This document shows, in pieces, positions 8,609-17,211 of a stretch of 64,000 bases of DNA (within the stretch, counting starts at the first letter, position 1; each line of letters begins with the position of its first letter). The notes beneath the pieces were generated by a model. It did not search any database. It was not told where the DNA came from and saw only the letters and a list, made by a program, of their open reading frames with translations. The DNA lies in assembly GCA_029983505.1 (NCBI GenBank), contig JASBZK010000005.1, positions 1 through 64,000 of the forward strand, read 5' to 3'. Source of the stretch: Porphyromonas sp. (GTDB lineage: Bacteria; Bacteroidota; Bacteroidia; Bacteroidales; Porphyromonadaceae). The translations under genes and the position numbers were made by a program.

Positions 8609-8700
8609 CGGTACCGAGAGCATCGTCCCGGTACGTACCGCGTCCCAAAACCGCCCGTACCCGGAAGAAATTTTTGGTACGTGCAAGATTTTCGGGAGAC
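8609..8700. repeat. 23-bp-period intergenic repeat array inside the Bat operon
   Basis: Cores CGGTACC (8609), CGGTACGTACC (8629), CGCCCGTACCC (about 8651) and TGGTACGTGCAAGATTTT (8675), spaced 20-24 bp. It occupies the only sizeable gap within the otherwise overlapping bat genes. Confidence 0.75.
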
Positions 8701-8761
8701 TGAGGTCACTATACTATGGGCAAAAGGGGGTTCCATTTCGCGGAAGTTCGAGCGGGGAAAA

Positions 8762-9745
8762 TCAAGGAAGGCGTTTGAGCCACGTGTTGCGGAGGAGGAG
8801 TGCCAAGACCGCCAACCCGAGAGCGACCCAGAGGAAATCGGGGAAGAGCTCCGTCTTTTGGGTAAAGTTCTCTACTTTGAGCTTGACCTTCTCCATCCGG
8901 TCGATTTCGGCGTAAATCTCTTTGAGCTCTTTGTTGTCCGTGGCGCGGAAATACTGCCCGCCGGTGGTGTCTGCGATCTGCTTGAGCGAGGCTTCGTCTA
9001 TCTCCACGGGCATCATCATATACTCTATGCCCAGGAGTGTCTGCACTGGGGTGGGTGCTTCCCCCATCGTCCCCACGCCTATGGTGTAGACGCGTATCCC
9101 GAAGCTCTTGGCGATCTCTGCGGCGGTTGTTGGTGCGATGGCTCCGGCGTTATTGGTGCCGTCGGTGAGGAGAATCACCACTTTGCTCTCCCCTTTGGTC
9201 TCCTTGAGCCTGGAGATGCTCGTCGCCAGCCCGCTGCCGATGGCAGTGCCGTCGTCGAGGACGCCCAGCTCCACACCGCTGAGGAAATTTTGGACAATGG
9301 CGTGGTCGGTCGTCAGCGGAGCCTGGGTGTAGCTTTCGCCCGCGAAGACGACGAGACCGATGTTGTCATTCGGCCGGGAGGCGACGAACTCCTGTGCCAC
9401 CTCTTTGGCGGCTTCGATGCGGTTCGGCTTGAGGTCTTGGGCAAGCATACTCCCGGAGACGTCCAAGGCGAGCATGATATTGATCCCCTCCGTCTCCCGC
9501 GTCGAGCGGCTGTCGGTGGTCTGGGGACGCGCCATGGCAATGACGGCAAAGACGAAGCTCACCAAGAGCAGCGCCTCCGGCAGCCAATGCAGACGCGAGC
9601 GAAGGGTCGCTTTGAATCCGCGAAAAGCACCTGTGGACGAGAGCGTGAAAGTGGCCGGGGTGCGGAGTCTCATCACGAATAGGGCGACGAGAAGCGGCAC
9701 GGCAAGGAACAGGAGGAAAAAGAGCGGGTGTGCAAACGTGATCAT
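8762..9745 (-). CDS. batA: BatA: von Willebrand factor A domain membrane protein
   Basis: A 327-residue protein with two N-terminal membrane segments, a VWA domain from about residue 88 to 290 and a C-terminal membrane helix (about 303-320). The MIDAS motif is intact (DVSGS, residues 95-99), followed by TDGTNNAG. Its start overlaps the preceding gene by 4 bp. It is probably a partner of BatB in a MoxR-dependent complex at the inner membrane. Confidence 0.93.
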   Translation of the reverse strand: MITFAHPLFFLLFLAVPLLVALFVMRLRTPATFTLSSTGAFRGFKATLRSRLHWLPEALLLVSFVFAVIAMARPQTTDSRSTRETEGINIMLALDVSGSMLAQDLKPNRIEAAKEVAQEFVASRPNDNIGLVVFAGESYTQAPLTTDHAIVQNFLSGVELGVLDDGTAIGSGLATSISRLKETKGESKVVILLTDGTNNAGAIAPTTAAEIAKSFGIRVYTIGVGTMGEAPTPVQTLLGIEYMMMPVEIDEASLKQIADTTGGQYFRATDNKELKEIYAEIDRMEKVKLKVENFTQKTELFPDFLWVALGLAVLALLLRNTWLKRLP

Positions 9746-10734
9746 ACGTCAGAACTTCCTCCTTTCTCCGACTCTGTCTCGTCCGAGACCTTGGCCTTTT
9801 CTTTTTGGACTTCTTCCACGAAGCCGAGGGAGACTTGCCACAGACCGATGTTTTCGTCCTGGGTGGGGGCGTACTTGGCGAACTTCGCGAAGTCCGCCGT
9901 CTCGAGGATCCGGCGCAGGTCTCGGGACAGCTCACTCTCTTTGTCCCCGAGGGCACGGAAGGACTCAAGGATTTCCGAGGAGGTTTTTTCGGACGTGTCT
10001 ATGCCGTAGACGCGGTGAATGAAGCGGCGCAAAATGTCCGTCATACCGGTGTAGTAGTCTTTGACGCGGTTGTCCTCGATGAGACCGGAGCTCTTGAGCT
10101 CGTTCATACCTTCGATAGCCTCCTCGTAGGGGTCGCGCAGAGGCTCCGGAGATGGTGCTTCCGAGTCCCCTTTCTTAGGACGGTGCGCGTACTTTTTCCA
10201 CAGAAAGTATGCAGCTATGCAGAGCAGTACGAATGCAAGCAGGGCAAAGAGTACGCCGATGTAATCTTTCCACACGAAGTCGGGCTGCCACTGCCCTTTG
10301 AGATCCGCGAATTTCTCGGGGTAATCCACGTCTACGGGGACGGTATTCACGATGAGTATCGGTGCCGACTGCGCGCGGTAGACGTCGCCCCCCACCATCG
10401 CGGCGATGTTGCGGAGCTCGTAGGAGGCGGAGTCGAACGAGGTGAGTGTGACGTGATAGATGTACTCTTGGAGCGTTTCCGTAATGGTGGCGGAGTCGGA
10501 GAGAGAGATGCCCTTTATCTCCACTCCGGTGACAAGGGTGTCGGCGGGCAGGGTCAGCTCCACGTGCGCCCCTTTGGGGTGGGAGACGCGGACTTCGAGC
10601 GTGGTCTCCTCTCCGATGAGAATCTTGGGGGGATCGAGTTTCGCATTCACTTGCGGGGTCTGCCCTTTTGCCACAAAGGCGGCAAGGGAGAGACACAAGG
10701 CGGATAGCAGGAACAAAAAGGGTCTTTTGGTCAT
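9742..10734 (-). CDS. Bat-operon membrane protein between DUF58 and batA
   Basis: A 330-residue protein with a signal peptide (about residues 1-24), a periplasmic beta-rich part resembling the BatD modules (PPKILIGEETTLEVRV, residues 35-50), one transmembrane helix at 157-179 and a cytoplasmic helical tail. I have no name for it; an equivalent gene sits here in many Bacteroidetes Bat operons. The start at 10734 gives a proper signal peptide and lies 2 bp after the DUF58 stop. A longer in-frame start at 10860 would overlap DUF58 with implausible sequence. Confidence 0.85.
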   Translation of the reverse strand: MTKRPFLFLLSALCLSLAAFVAKGQTPQVNAKLDPPKILIGEETTLEVRVSHPKGAHVELTLPADTLVTGVEIKGISLSDSATITETLQEYIYHVTLTSFDSASYELRNIAAMVGGDVYRAQSAPILIVNTVPVDVDYPEKFADLKGQWQPDFVWKDYIGVLFALLAFVLLCIAAYFLWKKYAHRPKKGDSEAPSPEPLRDPYEEAIEGMNELKSSGLIEDNRVKDYYTGMTDILRRFIHRVYGIDTSEKTSSEILESFRALGDKESELSRDLRRILETADFAKFAKYAPTQDENIGLWQVSLGFVEEVQKEKAKVSDETESEKGGSSDV

Positions 10735-10736
10735 AG

Positions 10737-11615
10737 TCAGCTTCTGCGACTGAATAGGTTCTGAAGCGCGGGGACATAGTCCGCATTCGTCGCCACGGAG
10801 CCAAACCTGACGTCGTAGCGGCGGAAGATGGTGCGGAAGCGGTTCGCAGTCTCCTCCCAAAAGCGGCGGTACGTCTCCCTCACTCTCTGTGAGGAACTGT
10901 CGATGACGAGCGTCTCGCCCGTCTCCGCATCCCGCACCGTGAGCAGCCCTACGCTCGGTAATGTCGCCTCATGCTCGTCGTAGACCTGCATCGCCATCAC
11001 GTCGTGTTTGCGGCGGACGATGGAGAGGGTGCGGTCGTAACCGCTTTCGTCGATGAAGTCGCTGAGGACGAATACGGTGGCGCGTTTCTTTTGGACGTTA
11101 TTGGCGAAGACGAGAGCCTGAGAGAGGTCGGTGCCGGGCTCCTCCGCTTCGAGGGTCAGGATTTCGTCCAAAATGTGGAGGACGTGCTTCCGACCTTTGC
11201 CCGGGGGTATGAACTTCTCCACCTTGTTGGAGTAAAAGATGACGCCGACTTTGTCGTTATTCGTGATGGTGCTGAATGCGAGTGTGCCGGCAATCTCGGC
11301 GATGAGCTGCCGCTTCGTCCGCCCGGAGGTGCCGAAGAGTCCGCTCTTGGAGACGTCGACGAGGAGGAGCATCGTCAGCTCGCGCTCCTCTTCGTAGACT
11401 TTGATGAAAGGCTTGGCATAGCGCGCGGTGACGTTCCAGTCGATGTCGCGTACGTCGTCCCCTATCCGGTACTCCCGGACTTCGGAGAAGGACATACCTC
11501 TCCCCTTGAATGCACTCCGATAGGCACCCGAGAAAATGTTTTGGGAGAGACGGTTCGCCTTTATCTCGATCTTTCGGATCTTTCGGAGGAGTTCGCTGCG
11601 GTCGTGGGTTTCCAT
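10737..11615 (-). CDS. DUF58 protein of the MoxR/Bat system
   Basis: A 292-residue soluble protein with the DUF58 core (GRGMSFSEVREYRIGDD then DIDWN, about residues 37-61) and a degenerate VWA-like segment with DVSKS in its first strand. DUF58 proteins are regular partners of MoxR ATPases and VWA proteins. It starts 23 bp after moxR. Probably cytoplasmic or peripheral; function not established. Confidence 0.9.
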   Translation of the reverse strand: METHDRSELLRKIRKIEIKANRLSQNIFSGAYRSAFKGRGMSFSEVREYRIGDDVRDIDWNVTARYAKPFIKVYEEERELTMLLLVDVSKSGLFGTSGRTKRQLIAEIAGTLAFSTITNNDKVGVIFYSNKVEKFIPPGKGRKHVLHILDEILTLEAEEPGTDLSQALVFANNVQKKRATVFVLSDFIDESGYDRTLSIVRRKHDVMAMQVYDEHEATLPSVGLLTVRDAETGETLVIDSSSQRVRETYRRFWEETANRFRTIFRRYDVRFGSVATNADYVPALQNLFSRRS

Positions 11616-11638
11616 ATGTCGGATCTTTTCCCTACGAA

Positions 11639-12643
11639 TCAGGGTACTTCGACCTTATTGAGGATCTCGGAGACGATTTCGTCCGGTACAAGGTTATCGG
11701 CTTCGGCCTCATAGCTGAGCGCCACGCGGTGACGGAGGACGTCGTGGCAGACCGCCCTGACGTCTTCGGGGATGACGTACCCTCTGTGTTTGATGAAGGC
11801 ATAAGCCCGCGCGGCAAGCGCGAGGTTAATGGAGGCACGGGGAGACGCACCGTTGGCGATCATTCCTTTGAGCTCCTTCAGCCCCGCCTCTTCGGGGTAA
11901 CGCGTCGCGAAGACGATGTCGATGATGTACTTGTGTATCTTTTCGTCGATGTAGACTTTGTGGACTACGTCGCGCGCCCGGAGGATCTCGGCGGTGGACA
12001 CCACGGGCGTGACCTTGGCTTTGTCACGGGCGATCTGGGAGGAGACGATGCTCATCTCTTCGGCTTTCGTGGGGTAGCCGACGTTGACTTTGAGCATAAA
12101 GCGGTCGCTCTGAGCTTCGGGAAGGGCATAGGTGCCTTCCTGGTCGATGGGGTTTTGGGTGGCCATTACGAGGAATGGCTTGGGCAGGGCAAACGTCTCG
12201 TCTGCTATCGTCACCTGACGCTCCTGCATCGCTTCAAGAAGCGCACTCTGCACCTTGGCCGGGGCGCGGTTGATTTCGTCCGCGAGGACGAGGTTGGAGA
12301 AGATCGGCCCTTTTTTGATGCTGAAGGTCTCGTTTTTCTGGCTGTATATCTGTGTGCCGATGACGTCGGCCGGCAGAAGGTCGGGCGTGAACTGGATGCG
12401 GCTGAAGTCTGCCTCCATAAGCTCCGCCAGGGTCTTGATGGCGAGTGTCTTGGCCAAGCCGGGAACCCCTTCGAGGAGGATGTGTCCATCGGCGAGAAGC
12501 CCTATAAGGAGACTCTCGCGGAGGTGCTTCTGCCCCACGATGACCCGTCCCATGCCTTGCTCGAGGAGGTCGAGGAAGCCGCTTTCCCTTTCGATGACTT
12601 CGCTCAGCTCTCTGACGTTTACGGCGCTGTTGTCGTTAACCAT
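11639..12643 (-). CDS. moxR: MoxR-family AAA+ ATPase
   Basis: A 334-residue AAA+ ATPase with Walker A GVPGLAKT and Walker B LVLADEINRAPAK, the family's typical length and order. MoxR ATPases act like chaperones on VWA-domain partners. It is the first gene of the ~10.7-kb operon running to dgkA and is preceded by a consensus promoter. Of the operon it is the best candidate for driving assembly or activation of the BatA/BatB VWA proteins. Confidence 0.94.
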   Translation of the reverse strand: MVNDNSAVNVRELSEVIERESGFLDLLEQGMGRVIVGQKHLRESLLIGLLADGHILLEGVPGLAKTLAIKTLAELMEADFSRIQFTPDLLPADVIGTQIYSQKNETFSIKKGPIFSNLVLADEINRAPAKVQSALLEAMQERQVTIADETFALPKPFLVMATQNPIDQEGTYALPEAQSDRFMLKVNVGYPTKAEEMSIVSSQIARDKAKVTPVVSTAEILRARDVVHKVYIDEKIHKYIIDIVFATRYPEEAGLKELKGMIANGASPRASINLALAARAYAFIKHRGYVIPEDVRAVCHDVLRHRVALSYEAEADNLVPDEIVSEILNKVEVP

Positions 12644-12706
12644 ATCTTTGTGTCGTTTTGGTGTTGGCGCTAAAATTTCTTCCCCTCCGCCCTCTATTCG
12701 GAACTA

Positions 12707-12739
12707 CAAATATACTAATTCTTAGGGGCTGTTTGCAAA
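12707..12739 (-). promoter_or_regulatory. Promoter of the moxR-bat operon
   Basis: On the minus strand: TTTG (12739-12736), 21-bp spacer, TATATTTG (12714-12707). A full consensus match about 64 bp upstream of the moxR start; no comparable site was seen further down the operon. Confidence 0.75.
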
Positions 12740-12746
12740 CGAAAAA

Positions 12747-12779
12747 GGCTCTGTCGGAGGCGGAAACCCCGGCAGAGCC
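12747..12779 (-). terminator. Terminator of pckA
   Basis: The stem GGCTCTGTCGG (12747-12757) pairs with 12769-12779 with one G-U pair. On the minus strand it is followed by TTTTTC. It begins 27 bp past the pckA stop and could also stop plus-strand transcription (TTTATTTA follows). Confidence 0.8.
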
Positions 12780-12805
12780 TTTATTTATAGGACTTTAAGA
12801 TTAGC

Positions 12806-14413
12806 TTAGAGCTTAGGACCGGCTGCTACAAGCGCCTTGCCTGCCTCGTTGCCCGTGAACTTCACGAAGTTCTTTTGGAAACGCTCTGCGAGGTCTTTAG
12901 CTTTCTTTTCCCATTCGCTTGCGTCCGCATAAGTGTCGCGGGGGTCAAGGATGGCGGGGTCTACGCCGGGAAGCGCTGTGGGCACCTTGAAGTTGAAGAA
13001 GGGGATGGACTTCGTGGGCGCCTTGTCGATGGAGCCGTCGAGGATGGCGTCGATGATGCCTCTCGTGTCCTTGATGGAGATGCGCTTGCCGGAGCCGTTC
13101 CAGCCCGTATTCACGAGGTAAGCGGTAGAGCCGTTTGCCTCCATTTTCTTCACGAGCTCTTCAGCGTACTTCGTGGGGTGGAGTGAGAGGAATGCCGCGC
13201 CGAAGCATGCAGAGAATGTGGGGGTAGGCTCGGTGATGCCGCGCTCGGTACCTGCGAGCTTGGCGGTAAAGCCGCTGAGGAAATAGTACTTTGTCTGCTC
13301 GGGGGTGAGGATGGAGACGGGAGGCAGCACGCCGAATGCGTCCGCAGAGAGGAAGATCACCTTATTGGCAGGACCTGCTTTGGAGACGGGCTTGACGATG
13401 TTGTCGATGTGGTAGATCGGGTAGGAGACACGCGTATTTTCGGTCACGCTCTTGTCCGTGAAGTCGATCTTGCCGTCCTTGTCCACGGTGACGTTTTCGA
13501 GGAGTGCGTCGCGGCGGATGGCCTTGTAGATATCGGGTTCGCTCTCCTTGGAGAGGTTGATCACTTTAGCGTAGCAACCGCCTTCGAAGTTGAAGATACC
13601 GTCTTCGTCCCAACCGTGTTCGTCATCGCCGATGAGTTTACGCTTCGGGTCGGTGGAGAGGGTCGTCTTGCCGGTGCCGGAGAGACCGAAGAAGATGGCC
13701 GTCTCGGTGCCTTCCATATTGGTGTTTGCGGAGCAGTGCATGGATGCCATACCTGCGAGGGGGAGACGGTAGTTCATGTAGGAGAACATCCCTTTCTTCA
13801 TCTCGCCGCCGTACCAGGTATTGATGATGACCTGAATCTTCTCGGTGAGGTTAAAGACGACAGCCGTCTCCGAGTTCAGTCCGAGCTCCTTGTAGTTTTC
13901 GACCTTGGCTTTGGAGGCGTTGAGGATGAGGAAGTCGGGTTCGCCGAAGTCCTTGAGTTCTTCTTCCGTGGGGCGGATGAACATATTCTTCACGAAGTGT
14001 GCCTGCCAAGCCACTTCCATCACGAAGCGGAGTTTGAGGCGGGAAGAGGGGTTGGCGCCGCAGAAGGCATCCACTACGTAGAGTTTTTTGCCGGAGAGTT
14101 CGTCGGTGGCGATCTTCTTGATCGTCTTCCAGGCTTCTTCGGTTACGGGCTTATTGTCGTTCTTGTATTCGTCGCTGGTCCACCAGATCGTGTCGCGGCT
14201 GGTGTCGTCCATCACGAAGAATTTATCTTTGGGCGAGCGGCCGGTGAAGACACCGGTCATCACGTTCACGGCGCCAAGCTCGGTCACTTGTCCGCGTTCG
14301 TAGCCTTCGAGTTCGGGTCTTGTTTCTTCAGCGTAGAGCTGATCGTAAGAGGGGTTATAGACTATTTCGGTCGCACCCTTGATGCCATACTTTTCTAAAT
14401 CTACTTTAGCCAT
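12806..14413 (-). CDS. pckA: Phosphoenolpyruvate carboxykinase (ATP)
   Basis: A 535-residue enzyme interconverting oxaloacetate and PEP with ATP/ADP. The kinase-1a P-loop GLSGTGKT lies at residues 243-250, and the substrate-binding FTGRSPKDK is at 56-64, both typical of the ATP-dependent type. In anaerobic Bacteroidales it usually runs toward oxaloacetate in the fumarate/succinate fermentation branch. The start at 14413 ([10 protein letters not shown]) was chosen over an upstream in-frame ATG at 14557 because the extra 48 residues are not enzyme-like and the promoter lies between them. Confidence 0.97.
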   Translation of the reverse strand: MAKVDLEKYGIKGATEIVYNPSYDQLYAEETRPELEGYERGQVTELGAVNVMTGVFTGRSPKDKFFVMDDTSRDTIWWTSDEYKNDNKPVTEEAWKTIKKIATDELSGKKLYVVDAFCGANPSSRLKLRFVMEVAWQAHFVKNMFIRPTEEELKDFGEPDFLILNASKAKVENYKELGLNSETAVVFNLTEKIQVIINTWYGGEMKKGMFSYMNYRLPLAGMASMHCSANTNMEGTETAIFFGLSGTGKTTLSTDPKRKLIGDDEHGWDEDGIFNFEGGCYAKVINLSKESEPDIYKAIRRDALLENVTVDKDGKIDFTDKSVTENTRVSYPIYHIDNIVKPVSKAGPANKVIFLSADAFGVLPPVSILTPEQTKYYFLSGFTAKLAGTERGITEPTPTFSACFGAAFLSLHPTKYAEELVKKMEANGSTAYLVNTGWNGSGKRISIKDTRGIIDAILDGSIDKAPTKSIPFFNFKVPTALPGVDPAILDPRDTYADASEWEKKAKDLAERFQKNFVKFTGNEAGKALVAAGPKL

Positions 14414-14506
14414 GGTATGTGTAAAAGTGTATGTATGTGAAGTGTAAAAAGTTCGTGTTCTCTCTCGGGAAAAATCTGCTTTAGGTCCCCCTTTCGAAAT
14501 GCAAGG

Positions 14507-14538
14507 CAAATATAGAAATAATTCTTGTAATAGCCAAA
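14507..14538 (-). promoter_or_regulatory. Promoter of pckA
   Basis: On the minus strand: TTTG (14538-14535), 20-bp spacer, TATATTTG (14514-14507). A full consensus match, about 94 bp upstream of the chosen start codon, which also rules out the longer start at 14557. Confidence 0.8.
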
Positions 14539-14569
14539 AGACGATTGTCCTCAGCACTTTCCTTGGTGT

Positions 14570-16645
14570 CTACCGAACTATGATTTCGTCCGTGAAGAGC
14601 CAGACGCCTCTCTTGTGCGGCTTCGCTTCGCAGCGGATATATCGGGTGATGAGGGGCTTCCCGTCCTCCGAAACCCACGAGTAGGTCTTGTAGTCCACCG
14701 GACGGGTCTCGTCCGTGACGTGGGTAACGGAGGTCAGTTTTTCGAATCTCTTTCCATCTTCCGAGACGTAGAAGGTTACTTCCTCAGGGAGAAACACCCC
14801 GGGATCTTTGACCTGCATGAAGTCCAAGCTTATTTCCCGCACTGCCATACTCTTGCCGAGGTCGACCGTGACATCGATGCCCGAAGGAATGAACCCTTGC
14901 CACAAGCCGTCGCTATAGCTCCATCCGCCCCGTTTGCCGTCGGTGAGGGCTGCCCCCCCGCCCGCTTCGTACTGTGGCGCATAGGGCTTCGCATAAGTGA
15001 CCCTTTTGCCAATCGCCAAATGGGGCTCCGAGGAGACGGCTTTCGTCCGATTGCCAACCTCCTTTGCGAGATCAAAAGTACGGTATCCAGCTGCCCTCAG
15101 TCGGGTCAAAGCCTTGAGCGCCTTGCTTCTGAAGCTCGGGTAGTCTTTCCCCTCCGTCGGGCTCCAAGCAATTTCGGACAGAGCCAGAAGGCGGGGGTAG
15201 AGCATATATTCGAGATGCGCAGCTGTCGGGACGTATTCGGTCCAAAGGTTGGCCTGTACGCCTTTGATGCGCTCTGCCTCCTCTGGTGTCAGTCCGGAGG
15301 GTACGGGGTCGTAAGCGTAGACCTTCTCCAGCGGGAGGTAGCCGCCTATGGCTTCCGGCTCACGGGTCGGGTCGTCTTGGTACTGATCGAAGTAGCAGAA
15401 AGCTCCGGGTGTCATAATGGCGTTATTGCCCTGCTTTACTGCCGTCAAGGCTCCTTCCGTCCCTCTCCAAGTCATCACCGTGGCGCCGTGACTAAGTCCG
15501 CCCTCCGTGATTTCGTCCCAGCCGATGATCTTTCTGCCTTTTTTCTCCACAAATTCCTGCACTCTGCGGATGAAGTAACTCTGAAGCTCGTCGGTGTCCC
15601 GGAGGTGTTCCTCTTCCATCCTCCTACGGCAGAGGGGACAGTCCTTCCAAGACGCTTTGCCGGCCTCATCGCCTCCGATGTGTAGGTACTCGGAGGGAAA
15701 TAGTTCCATCACTTCCGTAAGTACGTCTTCCAAGAAGTGAAACGTCTCCTCGTTGCCCGCGCAGAAATCTGCCTCTTTGTACGGCTCGTGCGTACAGGAG
15801 AGCCAGGGGTAGGCCGTCAGTACTTCTTCGCTGTGCCCGGGCAGCTCTATCTCCGGCACGATCGTAATCTGCCTGGTGCGGGCGTACCGTACCAGTTCCC
15901 GAATATCCTCCTTCGAGAAGTATCCGCCGTAGGCTCCGGGAGTGCCTTTGGGAAGGTACTTACGGCTTCCCGCCCACCACTTTTTCCACAGGGCTTCGTC
16001 CCTCCACGCCGCGAAGTCGGTCAGTAGCGGGTACTTCTCGATCTCTATCCGCCAGCCCGCGGCGTCCGTGAGATGGAGGTGGAGGCGGTTGAGCTTGAGA
16101 CGTGCCATAGCGTCGATTTCTTTCTTTATGACCTCTTTGCCAAAGAAATGGCGGGAGACGTCGAGCATCAAGCCCCGATAACCGAACCTCGGCTCGTCCG
16201 TGATTTCTACAAATGGAATCTCAGTACCGGCCTCTTTTAGCGAAAGAAGCGTCTGCAGCCCGTAAAAAAGTCCCGCTTCTCCGGTCGCTTCGATAGTTAT
16301 CCCTTTCCCCGAGACGCGTAGCACGTACCCTTCCGGGGACGACACTCCGGGAAGTGTGTCTTTGAGTCTGATGTTTAGTCGACTAAGCGACTTCTCTTTG
16401 TCGCTTGCTGCCGGAACCGATCCGCACGTCTTCAGATAGTCACTCAGACGCACCCGTATCTCGGCAGGCGCGTCGATGACCGGTTTGTCGCTTGCCCGAA
16501 GCCGAAATACCCCGCTCCCGGGGACTACGTGCTTGGGGCGCGGGATGACGGGCAAATCGGCGACCTGCGCGGCGGACTCTGTGGGGAGTGATGAGAAGAG
16601 TATGAGGAGTACGAGAAGGGCGATTCTGCCGTAAAAACGTGCCAT
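14570..16645 (-). CDS. Secreted beta-N-acetylhexosaminidase (GH20)
   Basis: A 691-residue protein with a signal peptide (cleavage near residue 26, SAAQ), a GH20b N-terminal domain (about 30-150), a GH20 catalytic domain (about 152-500) and a C-terminal F5/8 type C-like (discoidin) domain (about 560-690). The catalytic Asp-Glu pair is at 326-327 in LHIGGDEAG. It removes terminal GlcNAc/GalNAc from glycans, probably in the periplasm or on the surface, releasing host-derived hexosamines. It is a single gene; its 3' end lies close to the pckA promoter region. Confidence 0.94.
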   Translation of the reverse strand: MARFYGRIALLVLLILFSSLPTESAAQVADLPVIPRPKHVVPGSGVFRLRASDKPVIDAPAEIRVRLSDYLKTCGSVPAASDKEKSLSRLNIRLKDTLPGVSSPEGYVLRVSGKGITIEATGEAGLFYGLQTLLSLKEAGTEIPFVEITDEPRFGYRGLMLDVSRHFFGKEVIKKEIDAMARLKLNRLHLHLTDAAGWRIEIEKYPLLTDFAAWRDEALWKKWWAGSRKYLPKGTPGAYGGYFSKEDIRELVRYARTRQITIVPEIELPGHSEEVLTAYPWLSCTHEPYKEADFCAGNEETFHFLEDVLTEVMELFPSEYLHIGGDEAGKASWKDCPLCRRRMEEEHLRDTDELQSYFIRRVQEFVEKKGRKIIGWDEITEGGLSHGATVMTWRGTEGALTAVKQGNNAIMTPGAFCYFDQYQDDPTREPEAIGGYLPLEKVYAYDPVPSGLTPEEAERIKGVQANLWTEYVPTAAHLEYMLYPRLLALSEIAWSPTEGKDYPSFRSKALKALTRLRAAGYRTFDLAKEVGNRTKAVSSEPHLAIGKRVTYAKPYAPQYEAGGGAALTDGKRGGWSYSDGLWQGFIPSGIDVTVDLGKSMAVREISLDFMQVKDPGVFLPEEVTFYVSEDGKRFEKLTSVTHVTDETRPVDYKTYSWVSEDGKPLITRYIRCEAKPHKRGVWLFTDEIIVR

Positions 16646-16730
16646 AGGTGCTTGGTGCGATTGTTGAGCCTAAAGGTACCCAAAAATGGACACCTCCGGG
16701 GGCTCGGACGCACCTCAAAGGATGGTATAC

Positions 16731-17031
16731 GCATTAGAAACTTTGTGGACAAAGAATCACGGAATAAAGCCCCGGAGGGGCGGGCGGCGCCCAACGGGCC
16801 GCAACATTGGTGACCCGCCCCCCCCGGGGGGGGGGGGCGGCTCCAACGGAGCCGAATCTTGGTAGACCGGCACGAAGACCGCGTTAGCGGTCGATGTGCC
16901 GGGGACGGGACGTTTTTTCTTGATTTCTGTGGCTGTGTCCAGTGTTTTGTGGAGCAAAACACTTTTGACACACCCACCCCGCCCCTACGGGGCTTTACAT
17001 ACAAACAATAATCTCGAAATGTTTCTAATGC
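16731..17031. repeat. 301-bp palindromic, hairpin-rich intergenic element
   Basis: The two ends are imperfect inverted repeats of about 52 bp: each begins GCATTAGAAAC and, about 24 bp later, has TAAAGCCCC, then a G/T, then AGGGGCG. The interior holds a series of small hairpins (GGCTCC/GGAGCC near 16839, GACCGC-GTTA-GCGGTC near 16886, AGTGTTTT/AAAACACT near 16940) and a C8G12 homopolymer junction at 16818-16837. No coding potential is seen. It fills most of the 566-bp gap between the hexosaminidase and the ppiD-like gene. Confidence 0.7.
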
Positions 17032-17075
17032 GTCCGACCTGCGCGCTGGAGACGTATGAGCCGGGGCGTTTGTCT

Positions 17076-17136
17076 TGGTCCGTGACGGGATAAATTTTTG
17101 GTCCGTGTCTCGAGGAAACGAGATACGGACCAAAAA
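17076..17136. repeat. 23-bp-period array with long hairpin, downstream of ppiD-like gene
   Basis: Cores at 17076 (TGGTCCGTG), 17099 (TGGTCCGTG) and 17122 (GATACGGACC), exactly 23 bp apart. The last two form an 18-bp stem, TTTTTGGTCCGTGTCTCG (17095-17112) with 17119-17136, with one G-U pair and a 6-nt loop. It begins 76 bp past the stop of the ppiD-like gene and may end its transcript. Confidence 0.85.
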
Positions 17137-17211
17137 TGGTTCGGTTGTTTGCCCTGTGGCGGTGCGGAGCTTAGCCCCGTAAGCGCGTCAGGCAAGGTGT
17201 GAGATGGTTTG

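Noticed and set aside
16731-17031. A short gene inside the palindromic element
   Set aside because: Open frames there are made of low-complexity Pro/Gly/Arg codons from the hairpins and are not bracketed by sensible starts or promoters.
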